Shown one piece after another: positions 36,942 to 45,704 of a DNA stretch of 64,000 nt. The notes below the pieces were generated by a model, which had not been told where the DNA came from, did not search any database, and saw only the letters and a list, made by a program, of their open reading frames with translations. The number at the start of each line of letters is the position of its first letter. Within the stretch, counting starts at the first letter, position 1. The DNA comes from Candidatus Obscuribacter sp. Its GTDB lineage: Bacteria > Cyanobacteriota > Vampirovibrionia > Obscuribacterales > Obscuribacteraceae. The stretch covers positions 1 to 64,000 of the forward strand of contig JADYXR010000174.1 in assembly GCA_021772095.1 (NCBI GenBank), given 5' to 3'. Made by a program: the position numbers and the translations under genes.

Positions 36942-39473
36942 TTATTTCGTGGCGACTGCCAATCTTTTGCCAAGGTACTTGGCTGTCCGGCTCTTTGGCT
37001 CTTTTGCCACGGCCGACGGTGTGCCGCAGGTGACGATGCGCCCGCCGTCGTTGCCGGCGCCGGGGCCCAGGTCGATCACCCAGTCCGCCCGGGCGATGAC
37101 GTCCATGTCGTGCTCCACGACTATCACTGTGTTCCCGGCGTCGACCAGGGCGTGCAGCATGGTCGTGAGTTTGTCGACATCTGATGGGTGCAGACCGGTG
37201 GTTGGTTCATCCAACAAATAAAGTGTGCTGCCGGACTGAACTCGTTGCAGTTCGTTTGCCAATTTGATTCGCTGCGCTTCTCCGCCCGATAGTTCAGTGG
37301 CGGGCTGACCAAGTTTAATATATCCGAGCCCGACCTCTTTCAATGTTTTCAGTGCTCGCGCCACCGCCGGTAGTTCATCAAAGAATTCGCTCGCTGCATC
37401 GACTGTCATGTCCAAAACTTGAGCAATATTCAAATCGCGATAGGTGACGGCGAGCGTTTCATTGTTATATCTGGTGCCGTGACATGATGCGCATGGTGTG
37501 TAAACGCTTGGCAGAAACAGAAGCTCGACCGAAACAAAACCTTCGCCATCGCAGGTGGTGCATCTGCCGCCTGTTACGTTGAATGAAAATCGTCCGGCGT
37601 TGAATCCGCGCTTCTTCGCTTCTGAAGTCGACGCGAACTTCTTTCTGATGTGGTCGAACAAACCAGTGTATGTGGCGAGGTTCGATCGCGGAGTCCGGCC
37701 AATCGGCTTTTGATCGACACAAACAAGTCGTTTGATATTCTCTGCTCCGGTAAGCGAAACGAGATTGTTTCCTGCTTCGAGATCGATTTCTTCTTCTTCG
37801 TCTTGCTCTTCGTCTTCTTCCGCTTCCTCATCATCACTCACGCCCAGGCGCTGGCTGAGTGCATCTACTAAGACTTGACTGACAAGAGTCGATTTCCCGG
37901 AGCCGGATACTCCTGTTACTACAGTGAGAGTTCCGAGTGGAAATTCCACGTCGAGATTTTTTAAATTATGTCGATTGACACCAGTCAGTTGCATCCAATT
38001 GACCGGTTTCCGCACTGACGATTTAAGTTCACTCTTTGTTTGTTTTTTGAACAAATGCAGGCGTGTAATTGAGCGTTCAACATCGGCAAGACCAGCTACT
38101 GGTCCGCTGTATAGAAGTTCGCCGCCACCGTCCCCGGCATCGGGACCCATATCAACAATCCAGTCGGCCTGTCTGACGATATCCATTTCATGCTCGACAA
38201 CGAATAGCGAATTGCCGGAGTCTTTTAGTTGAGTAAGCATGGCGAACAGCGCCTCTGCATCGGCTGGATGTAAACCTGCCGATGGTTCGTCGAGAACATA
38301 AACTACGCCGAACAGCCCGGAGCGCAACTGAGTTGTTAGTCGTAAACGTTGCAATTCGCCGGCAGATAAAGTGGGAGTGGAACGATCCATCGACAAGTAA
38401 TCCAATCCTAAAGTGCTCAACAGTTTGATCCGCGCAAGAAGATCTCCTGCAATCAGTTGTGCAACCTCGGCGTTCGAAGCTGTCTTATCGCTTGTGCCTG
38501 ACTTCACGATGGAATCGAGCGCGTCGGAAAGTATCTTGGCCAGCTCGATCAAAGGCATCCGTGAAACATCAGCGATATCGTATCCGGCGAAACGAACCGC
38601 CAGCGATTGCGGTTTCAAACGCTTGCCATTACATATGGTGCAATGCGAAACATCCATAAAACTGGCTGCGCGCTTTCTGAGCGTGGCACTGTTGGTGGTG
38701 CTGAAAGTGTGACGAACATAACTGGCCGCGCTCATGTACGTGCCTTTGTAAGGACGCTGGATTCGATGCGCCTCGCGCTCGGCATGAACGGTGACGATTG
38801 GCTTCTCTTCGGTGAAAAGAATCCACTGCCGATCCTTTTCCGCGAGATCTTTCCAGGGTTTGTCAACATCGTATCCGAGCACTGAAAGTATGTCGCGATA
38901 ATTTTTTCCCTGCCAAGCCCCAGGCCATGCCGCAATCGCTTTCTCGCGAATCGTCAATGTCGGATCCGGAACAAGTGAGCCCTCGCTGACTGTGTGGACG
39001 ACACCCATTCCATGGCATGCCTCGCACGCGCCCACTAAAGTGTTTGGTGAGAACGCATCCGAATCGAGTCTTGATGCGCCTTTGAGATATACACCCGCTC
39101 GCGAAAAAAGCATGCGCAGTGAGTTGGATAACGTTGTTATGGTGCCGACAGAAGATCTCGCGGTAGGCTCACCACGGCGCTGCTGCAATGCCACCGCAGG
39201 AGGAAGACCTCCGATTTCCGCCACTTTCGGCGCGGGTAGTTGTGAGATCAATCGCCTCGCATATGGTGCGACCGATTCAAAATAACGTCTTTGTGCTTCG
39301 GCGTAAATCGTTCCAAATGCCAGAGAAGATTTGCCTGACCCTGAGACACCAGTGAAGACGACGAACGAATCGCGAGGAATATCGACGTCGACGTTCCTCA
39401 AGTTGTGTTGCTGTGCCCCTCGAACCTGCACGAAGCCCTGATTTTCGGCTGAATTCTTTGGTAAAGGTTTCAT
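36942..39473 (-). CDS. UvrA2/DrrC-like excinuclease ATPase
   Basis: 843 aa; two ABC modules (TGVSGSGKSSLAFGTIYAEAQRRY; VVTGVSGSGKSTLVSQVL), CEACHGMG, CTTCDGEGF zinc motifs; short UvrA form. Confidence 0.93.
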   Translation of the reverse strand: MKPLPKNSAENQGFVQVRGAQQHNLRNVDVDIPRDSFVVFTGVSGSGKSSLAFGTIYAEAQRRYFESVAPYARRLISQLPAPKVAEIGGLPPAVALQQRRGEPTARSSVGTITTLSNSLRMLFSRAGVYLKGASRLDSDAFSPNTLVGACEACHGMGVVHTVSEGSLVPDPTLTIREKAIAAWPGAWQGKNYRDILSVLGYDVDKPWKDLAEKDRQWILFTEEKPIVTVHAEREAHRIQRPYKGTYMSAASYVRHTFSTTNSATLRKRAASFMDVSHCTICNGKRLKPQSLAVRFAGYDIADVSRMPLIELAKILSDALDSIVKSGTSDKTASNAEVAQLIAGDLLARIKLLSTLGLDYLSMDRSTPTLSAGELQRLRLTTQLRSGLFGVVYVLDEPSAGLHPADAEALFAMLTQLKDSGNSLFVVEHEMDIVRQADWIVDMGPDAGDGGGELLYSGPVAGLADVERSITRLHLFKKQTKSELKSSVRKPVNWMQLTGVNRHNLKNLDVEFPLGTLTVVTGVSGSGKSTLVSQVLVDALSQRLGVSDDEEAEEDEEQDEEEEIDLEAGNNLVSLTGAENIKRLVCVDQKPIGRTPRSNLATYTGLFDHIRKKFASTSEAKKRGFNAGRFSFNVTGGRCTTCDGEGFVSVELLFLPSVYTPCASCHGTRYNNETLAVTYRDLNIAQVLDMTVDAASEFFDELPAVARALKTLKEVGLGYIKLGQPATELSGGEAQRIKLANELQRVQSGSTLYLLDEPTTGLHPSDVDKLTTMLHALVDAGNTVIVVEHDMDVIARADWVIDLGPGAGNDGGRIVTCGTPSAVAKEPKSRTAKYLGKRLAVATK

Positions 39474-39600
39474 CGCGAAATCATACCAAAAAAGCTACCG
39501 CTTTTGGCAGTAGCTCTTGTGGAGAGGTTTGAGATCAGTCAATTAAGCAGGATGGCTGTTTCAAAAGACTCTTCAGTAGCTGGTCAGCTTCGGTCGCCGA

Positions 39601-40416
39601 TTAGTCGAAACTAAGTGCTCGTTTAAAACGACTCTTCAAATCGCTATAGATAAACGATGCGCCTGGCGCTTGTTCTGGTCTTCCAGCAGCCGAGGCAACC
39701 GAGTAAACCGACGACGTCAGGTTGACAAAAAATGGGTGGAAACCATAGCCCATCATTTCGTCATAAGCTTGTTTTGCGGTCCAACCTTCTTGGTTGACGC
39801 GATAGACAGCAACCATGGTTCCGGTTCTGTCTTGACCTTGATGGCAATGTACAAAAACGGGTTGATTAGCTGGTTCATTCACTACGGCAAGAAACTTTTC
39901 GATTTGATCCGCTGTGGCGGATTTGAAATGACTCATGGGCATCGAGACATATTTCATGTCGTTTGCCTCGACGAGCCGCTTTTCTTCAAAAGTGTGTTTG
40001 CCTTCATTCATCAGGTTGACGACTGTTTTGATACCGGAAGTTTTCAGTGCGTTGATGCCGTTAACACCGGGCAATCCGCCTCTGATCAAAGTTGGCGAAA
40101 CAACTCCGAAGTTCGGCACGTTAGTGCGCAGAGTTTCTTCGTAAGAGAAAGTAGGGACTAATGGAGCTTGTTGAGCGGATGCCGGTAGAGCAGAGATACT
40201 ACCAGTGAGCAAAAGAGCGAGTAACAGTGCTTGTGCGCGTTTGAGAGTCAATCGCGATCCTCCGAGAAAAATGACAGCAACTTCAATTAGGTTAACAGAC
40301 GCCGCGGCACTGTGACTGTTCCGGAGCGCTATATATTTCTTTTTGTTTTCTATATCTGTCATTTCTCTGTCAACACGGCAATCTGGAAACGCCCATTCTT
40401 GGCACTTCTTGCACAT
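39601..40416 (-). CDS. secreted dual-specificity/tyrosine phosphatase-like protein
   Basis: 271 aa; signal peptide; PVFVHCHQGQDRTGTMVAVYR (HCX5R). Confidence 0.88.
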   Translation of the reverse strand: MCKKCQEWAFPDCRVDREMTDIENKKKYIALRNSHSAAASVNLIEVAVIFLGGSRLTLKRAQALLLALLLTGSISALPASAQQAPLVPTFSYEETLRTNVPNFGVVSPTLIRGGLPGVNGINALKTSGIKTVVNLMNEGKHTFEEKRLVEANDMKYVSMPMSHFKSATADQIEKFLAVVNEPANQPVFVHCHQGQDRTGTMVAVYRVNQEGWTAKQAYDEMMGYGFHPFFVNLTSSVYSVASAAGRPEQAPGASFIYSDLKSRFKRALSFD

Positions 40417-40631
40417 TTTCGCAAGTTTCAGGAGCTCCTCCGGCTACAGATCAATTGAATTACGAAAGATCGTTTGGGGCAAAACGATTTTATCAAAAGC
40501 ATCTCGGCATGCTTCTTTCGCTGGAGTGTGTTTGTCGCCGCACTGGGTTTATTCAGGCGATGTACCAAACGATCACCTTTGTGATCGTTCACCTGCACCC
40601 CGCTCCGGCCTGGCTTTCACAAAAAGGTGCT

Positions 40632-41279
40632 ATGAATTTTTCATCAATTTCAACTCAAGAATCGCCGTGCGGGGAGATTCACGTGAACAGCCCTCAATCG
40701 AAAACCCCTGTTTCCATCAGGAAAAAAACGTTGTTCCAAAACATGATGTCGCTGTTGGTCGTGATTTTTCTATCCGTGACATTGTCGAGCTGCACGGCGT
40801 TTAAAGCATCCGACAAGCTGAGCTGGGGCGCGATTCCCAGTGAACGTGGAGTCCTTGCGTTAAAAAAAGCAGGGTTTAAATCAATAATAAATTTTCGAAC
40901 GAACTCCAATAAAGGCAGAGCCAAATACGCCAGGTCGCTGGGAATGAACTTCTTCAATATTCCTACCGGCGTTTTCAAAACACCGGAAGAAGCATACTTT
41001 GTTCTTTCGAGTGTGGCGAAAGCGCTGCAAGGGTTTACAGCTTTTTCATTCGATAATTCAGAGACCGCATCACATGTGATACCAGTGCCGAAGGTAACAA
41101 AACTGAATAGGTTTCAGCACGAAAAGTCGCCTCCTCTAATATGGACTCCAAGCCGTCATGGCGGATACTTTGAACTGACCGGGCGAATTAATGGTTTATT
41201 TTCAGAAGATGAATTAAGTAGATACGGCGGACAAATGCGGGACGGAATCGCTGTATCCAGGAAGACTACTCGCGGCTAA
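40632..41279 (+). CDS. lipoprotein paralogue of phosphatase lacking the CX5R active site
   Basis: Lipobox VTLSSC; GAIPSERGVLALKKAGFKSIINFR aligns with GGLPGVNGINALKTSGIKTVVNLM of the neighbour; start moved from 40455. Confidence 0.65.
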   Translation: MNFSSISTQESPCGEIHVNSPQSKTPVSIRKKTLFQNMMSLLVVIFLSVTLSSCTAFKASDKLSWGAIPSERGVLALKKAGFKSIINFRTNSNKGRAKYARSLGMNFFNIPTGVFKTPEEAYFVLSSVAKALQGFTAFSFDNSETASHVIPVPKVTKLNRFQHEKSPPLIWTPSRHGGYFELTGRINGLFSEDELSRYGGQMRDGIAVSRKTTRG

Positions 41280-41346
41280 TTTAACTGCTTCCCGAATCGA
41301 CTATAATCTCATTCGTAGCAATAGGCGTCTCTCGGGAGCTCATTTT

Positions 41347-42189
41347 ATGATTCCAGACAAAGCAACCATTACTGTAGAAGAAGGCAAAACCGATAGCGGC
41401 ATCTTCTATAGAAAGACATTTACCAGCATCTCTCACGACACTTTGGTCCTGGTGATGGGGTATGGTGGCAGCCTGCGAATATGGCCGACCACCTTTGTCG
41501 AGCGGCTTGCCGAACTGTACAACGTCATCACATACGATAACCGCGGCACCGGACTTAGTATCATTCCGCAGCAAGCGGAAGATTATACGATTAAAGCGAT
41601 GGCTGATGATCTCCGCGAAGTCACGAAATCGCTTAAGATAACCAAGCACCATCTTCTCGGATACTCGATGGGAAGCTGCATCGCGTTGCAGTACGCCTTC
41701 GAACATTCCGATATAGTGTCCTCTTTAGTACTAATGTGCGGTACTGCTGGTGGTGCTGAATACGTGAAGCCCGCGAAGGAAATTTCAACCGCTCTGGCGA
41801 ATCCTCAAGGCAAAACGCTCTGGGATATTTATATGTACACCTGGCAATTGATGTACTCACCCGAACATTTCGAGCGCTGCCAGCCTGCGTTTAAATCCAT
41901 TTACGAGATGTCTAAGGACCTTCCCACTCGACCACTGGCGTTGCTGGGACACTCGAATGCGTTTCGCGGTTTTGATGGCAGCACATATCTGGGTGCACTT
42001 AAAATGCCGACGACAATCATTGCTGGTCGCGACGATCGTTTGATGCCATATTTGAACTCCGAAAACCTGTCGTCGAAAATCTCCGGAGCGCGGCTGGTAC
42101 TGGTGGATGACTGCGAGCACGCTCCGCATATTCAATGTGAGGAACTTGTGATCGATGAAATCAAACGGACTTGTTCTGTTTTGAATTGA
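41347..42189 (+). CDS. alpha/beta hydrolase
   Basis: 280 aa; YDNRGTGLS, LLGYSMGSCIALQYA, AGRDDRLMP, CEHAPHIQ. Confidence 0.93.
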   Translation: MIPDKATITVEEGKTDSGIFYRKTFTSISHDTLVLVMGYGGSLRIWPTTFVERLAELYNVITYDNRGTGLSIIPQQAEDYTIKAMADDLREVTKSLKITKHHLLGYSMGSCIALQYAFEHSDIVSSLVLMCGTAGGAEYVKPAKEISTALANPQGKTLWDIYMYTWQLMYSPEHFERCQPAFKSIYEMSKDLPTRPLALLGHSNAFRGFDGSTYLGALKMPTTIIAGRDDRLMPYLNSENLSSKISGARLVLVDDCEHAPHIQCEELVIDEIKRTCSVLN

Positions 42190-42365
42190 ACTTTTTGTTG
42201 CTGCTTAAACTGGTGTTCAACAGACCGATGAGTTTTCTTCAGGCTGTTCGCGACTTTCTGCTTAACGGCTAAGAGTCGCCATCGACCTAAATATATCGGA
42301 GAAAACGATCTTCCTCCGCAGTCGGTAATGATGTAGGATTGTGAGAACGCCGATGATGATTTCCA

Positions 42366-43883
42366 ATGGTCGATCTTTGTCCCAATTGCAAACAGCCAAA
42401 AGCCGGTGGAAAGTCCGGTTCGCTGACGCAATGGATTTTTATTTGTCATTGCGATTCACTGAAAAACGATGACAGTGACAGCGCGACCGACTCTTACAAA
42501 TTTCAAATTTGTCGATCATGCAAGAAGAGAGTCAATACCGGTCGGGAAGGTTCACTCACGCAGTTTGTTTTCCGGTCCGATAGTTGTCGCTGTGAATTTC
42601 CCGAACTCGTCGATGTTGCCGTTGCGCGAACGGCGGATGCGGAGACTTCGCCGAAAGGTGATACCAGACCGTATCTTGATACCATAGATGATATTGAAGG
42701 AATCGAACTTTCATCCGAGTCGTTTCCCACAAACAGATTCAAGCCCATTCGCGAAATCGGCAGAGGCGCGTCCGGCGCCGTATACCTGTGCATCGACAGA
42801 CTTTTGGGCAACAATGTCGCAGTCAAGACCTTGCATTATCTGGCGGCTGATCAGCTTCTCGGATTTCAGCAAGAAGCGCGCGCGATAAGCAGACTTTCGC
42901 ATCCCAACATCGTCAAAATTCTTGATTTTGGTGCTACCGAAGCGGGCACACCGTATATGGTGCTGGAATATATCGACGGAGTCGATTTGGAAACTCTGGT
43001 TTCGCAATCCGGAGGTCTTGATTTAAACAACGTCCTGGAAGTCATGCTGAAGGTTTGCGACGCGCTGGCTTATTCGCACCTCAAGGAAATTTATCATCGA
43101 GATTTAAAACCCAGTAACATTTTGATTGAACAAACTGAACTGGGGCTTAATGCGAAACTCGTAGATTTCGGCGTCGCTCGGATAAAGTTCGAAACGCTGG
43201 AACCCACTATCTGTCAAGGCACCACTGTGATTGGCACGCCCGCTTACATGTCGCCGGATCAAATGCGCGGTATCAGTTACGACCAGAGATCCGAATTGTA
43301 TTCGCTCGGTTGTATTTTGTTCGAGCTTCTGGCGGGACGCCAAATTTACAGTGCTGAAACTGCAATGGAAATGATGTCATTGCACGCCAGTGCTCCAATT
43401 CCGAGTTTGAGCGAAGTCAGGGAAGATGTTGCGTACCCAGGAGCTTTAGACAAAATTTTAGCGCGTTGTCTGGCGAAACTTCCCGAAGATCGATACCAGA
43501 GTGTGCATGCTCTGAAGAATGATTTGGCTCATGTTCTGGAAACAGAACTGTATGAGAACAAAACTGTTCCAGTCAATTGGAATTTTGCTGCGGAAGAAGA
43601 GCGCGGTCCGCGCATCGACTATCGCAAACTTTCGGAAGATTTGTCCGGTCAGTCATCGAAAAAAAGTAAAATCGTCATCTTTGCTATTACCGCAGCTGTG
43701 ATTCTAATCGGCACCTCCGCGGCTTATTTGACGTTAAACCCGAATCAACATCGAGGCGACGTTTACGCTCCTCCGTCCGCCAATACTCCAGTTCCGAAGC
43801 CCCCCTCCCGGCGAACTGTACGATACGTTGCTGGAAACCAAATTCAACATCAACGAGTTCAACGGCAAAAAGTGGCTGTTTAA
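42366..43883 (+). CDS. Ser/Thr protein kinase with C-terminal TM (5' part of split kinase-LRR gene)
   Basis: 505 aa; GRGASGAVYLCIDRLLGNNVAVKTL, YHRDLKPSNILIE, VDFGVARI, GTPAYMSPDQ; TM VIFAITAAVILIGTSAAYL. Confidence 0.92.
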   Translation: MVDLCPNCKQPKAGGKSGSLTQWIFICHCDSLKNDDSDSATDSYKFQICRSCKKRVNTGREGSLTQFVFRSDSCRCEFPELVDVAVARTADAETSPKGDTRPYLDTIDDIEGIELSSESFPTNRFKPIREIGRGASGAVYLCIDRLLGNNVAVKTLHYLAADQLLGFQQEARAISRLSHPNIVKILDFGATEAGTPYMVLEYIDGVDLETLVSQSGGLDLNNVLEVMLKVCDALAYSHLKEIYHRDLKPSNILIEQTELGLNAKLVDFGVARIKFETLEPTICQGTTVIGTPAYMSPDQMRGISYDQRSELYSLGCILFELLAGRQIYSAETAMEMMSLHASAPIPSLSEVREDVAYPGALDKILARCLAKLPEDRYQSVHALKNDLAHVLETELYENKTVPVNWNFAAEEERGPRIDYRKLSEDLSGQSSKKSKIVIFAITAAVILIGTSAAYLTLNPNQHRGDVYAPPSANTPVPKPPSRRTVRYVAGNQIQHQRVQRQKVAV

Positions 43884-44697
43884 CATGGGAGAAATCAATG
43901 ACAAATCTGTTGATGAAATTCTGAGATCTAAACATTCGAATCGTCTCTGGATTGACCAGGGAAGCTTGTCTCCTGAGGCGTTGATGAGATTGAAACCTGT
44001 GAAAGTAGTATCTTTCGCATTCATTAACATGCCCATTTCTGACGCCCACCTTGATGTTTTGGCACAACTTAAAACACTGACATTGCTGCGATTGTTTGAG
44101 AATCCATCTCTGGATGATGAGAGTCTGCGCCATATTCGTCAGATGGAAAATCTTACGGAGCTGATGATTAGAAACTCGCAAGTCACCGACAATGGTGTCA
44201 AACATCTGGCGGGAATGAACAATCTTGAAATTCTCTCTCTCGATCGATGCACGAAAGTTTCCGATAAAAGCCTTGATGTCATCGAAGGTTTAGCCGGTTT
44301 GAAGAGGATTAGTTTGGCAGGGACAAAAATTAGCAAGCCCGGAATTTTGCGAATCGCCAAAATGAAAAATCTGCATACTATCAGTTTGGCCAAACTACCT
44401 GTCGATTCAGACTGTATTACTGCGCTGCTTAAGATGCCGCTTAAAAATCTATCCTTGCGTTTCACTTCTTTGAATAGTGCGGATCTCATGCGTTTATGCA
44501 AGCTTAAAAGTTTAAAGCAATTAGACGTTAGAAACTGTTCTGCTCTCACAAAAAAGGAAGAAAGACAGTTTATCGCTTATCGTCAATCGCTCAATTTGCC
44601 ACCGTGTCGAGTTATTCGAGAGCGAAGAGTGGGCGTGGAGAGCTTTGGCGAGATTTTCTACGAAACCTTAGACGATGAACATATGTGGGTCGATTGA
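43828..44697 (+). CDS. leucine-rich-repeat protein (3' part of split kinase-LRR gene)
   Basis: 289 aa; LRR-like units LTELMIRNSQVTDNGVKHLAGMNNLEILSLDRCTKVSDKSLDVI; TTG start overlapping kinase ORF. Confidence 0.75.
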   Translation: MLETKFNINEFNGKKWLFNMGEINDKSVDEILRSKHSNRLWIDQGSLSPEALMRLKPVKVVSFAFINMPISDAHLDVLAQLKTLTLLRLFENPSLDDESLRHIRQMENLTELMIRNSQVTDNGVKHLAGMNNLEILSLDRCTKVSDKSLDVIEGLAGLKRISLAGTKISKPGILRIAKMKNLHTISLAKLPVDSDCITALLKMPLKNLSLRFTSLNSADLMRLCKLKSLKQLDVRNCSALTKKEERQFIAYRQSLNLPPCRVIRERRVGVESFGEIFYETLDDEHMWVD

Positions 44698-44755
44698 TCA
44701 TTTTATAATAGCTCCGTTACACAGATTTCGGAGCCACGAGTCGATCGTGGAATTT

Positions 44756-45529
44756 ATGAAAGTCGATACTTCCTCCATAATTATTTTCACTGACGGCGCC
44801 TGTACAGGCAATCCTGGTCCGGGCGGCTGGGCGGGAATCGTGGCGATGCCTGACGGAAGGATTCATGAGGTCGGCGGCTACAATCCGCAGACGACCAACA
44901 ACCGGATGGAGATGGTTTCGGCGATTCGTGCGCTGGGAATTCTCGAGCCACCGCTGTCGTGCGATGTGATTTTGTACACTGACTCGACGTATTTGATCCG
45001 TGGTATCACACAGTGGGTTTTCGGTTGGCGCACCCGCGGTTGGAAAAGCGCTGAAGGCAAAGACGTTGCTAATCGCGATCTTTGGGAAGAACTGCTGCGG
45101 CAAATCGGGCGCCTGAAGCCCACTACGGTGAATTGGAAATATGTTAGAGGGCATTCCGGATATCCTGGAAACGAGCGGTGTGATCAGATCGCTGTTTCGT
45201 ACGCTAAAGGAAAACCTGAACCTTTGTACGTCGGAGCTACTGACGGATATTTTGTCGATTTGAACGAATTACCTGCCGAAGATTCCTTGCCCGATATGAA
45301 ACCCAAGGGTTCGAGCGGTTCTTCGAAGGGTGGTTCCGGAAAAAGTGGCGGTGGTCCGGTAACTTATTTGAGTTACTTCAATGGCGTAGTGACGCGCCAC
45401 ACCACGTGGGCGGAGTGTGAGCGCCTGGTCAAAGGACGAAACGCGAAATTTAAAAAAGCAAAATCGCGCGATGAAGAAAGAGAGATTCTCAGTTCCTGGG
45501 GACTGGATCCTCAAATGGCGATTGACTAA
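44756..45529 (+). CDS. rnhA: ribonuclease HI with C-terminal viroplasmin/hybrid-binding-like domain
   Basis: IIIFTDGACTGNPGPGGWAG, NNRMEMVSAIRAL, YTDSTYL, VRGHSGYPGNERCDQIA; C-term SYFNGVVTRHTTWAECERLVKGRNAKFKKAKSRDEE; start moved from 44675. Confidence 0.92.
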   Translation: MKVDTSSIIIFTDGACTGNPGPGGWAGIVAMPDGRIHEVGGYNPQTTNNRMEMVSAIRALGILEPPLSCDVILYTDSTYLIRGITQWVFGWRTRGWKSAEGKDVANRDLWEELLRQIGRLKPTTVNWKYVRGHSGYPGNERCDQIAVSYAKGKPEPLYVGATDGYFVDLNELPAEDSLPDMKPKGSSGSSKGGSGKSGGGPVTYLSYFNGVVTRHTTWAECERLVKGRNAKFKKAKSRDEEREILSSWGLDPQMAID

Positions 45530-45704
45530 TTTCGGTTCGGCTCTTCGGTAGTCCGTGCGTTCGTCGATTTAAACTTTCGATATTGAGATTCGAAGATACT
45601 GAACTCTAGAGTGTTTGGGAAAAACCACATTCCCCTCGCCGGCGCCCACCTATATATTCAAATTGCGCGGCGGTTTACCGATCCTTCTCTCTGGTAGGCA
45701 AAAC

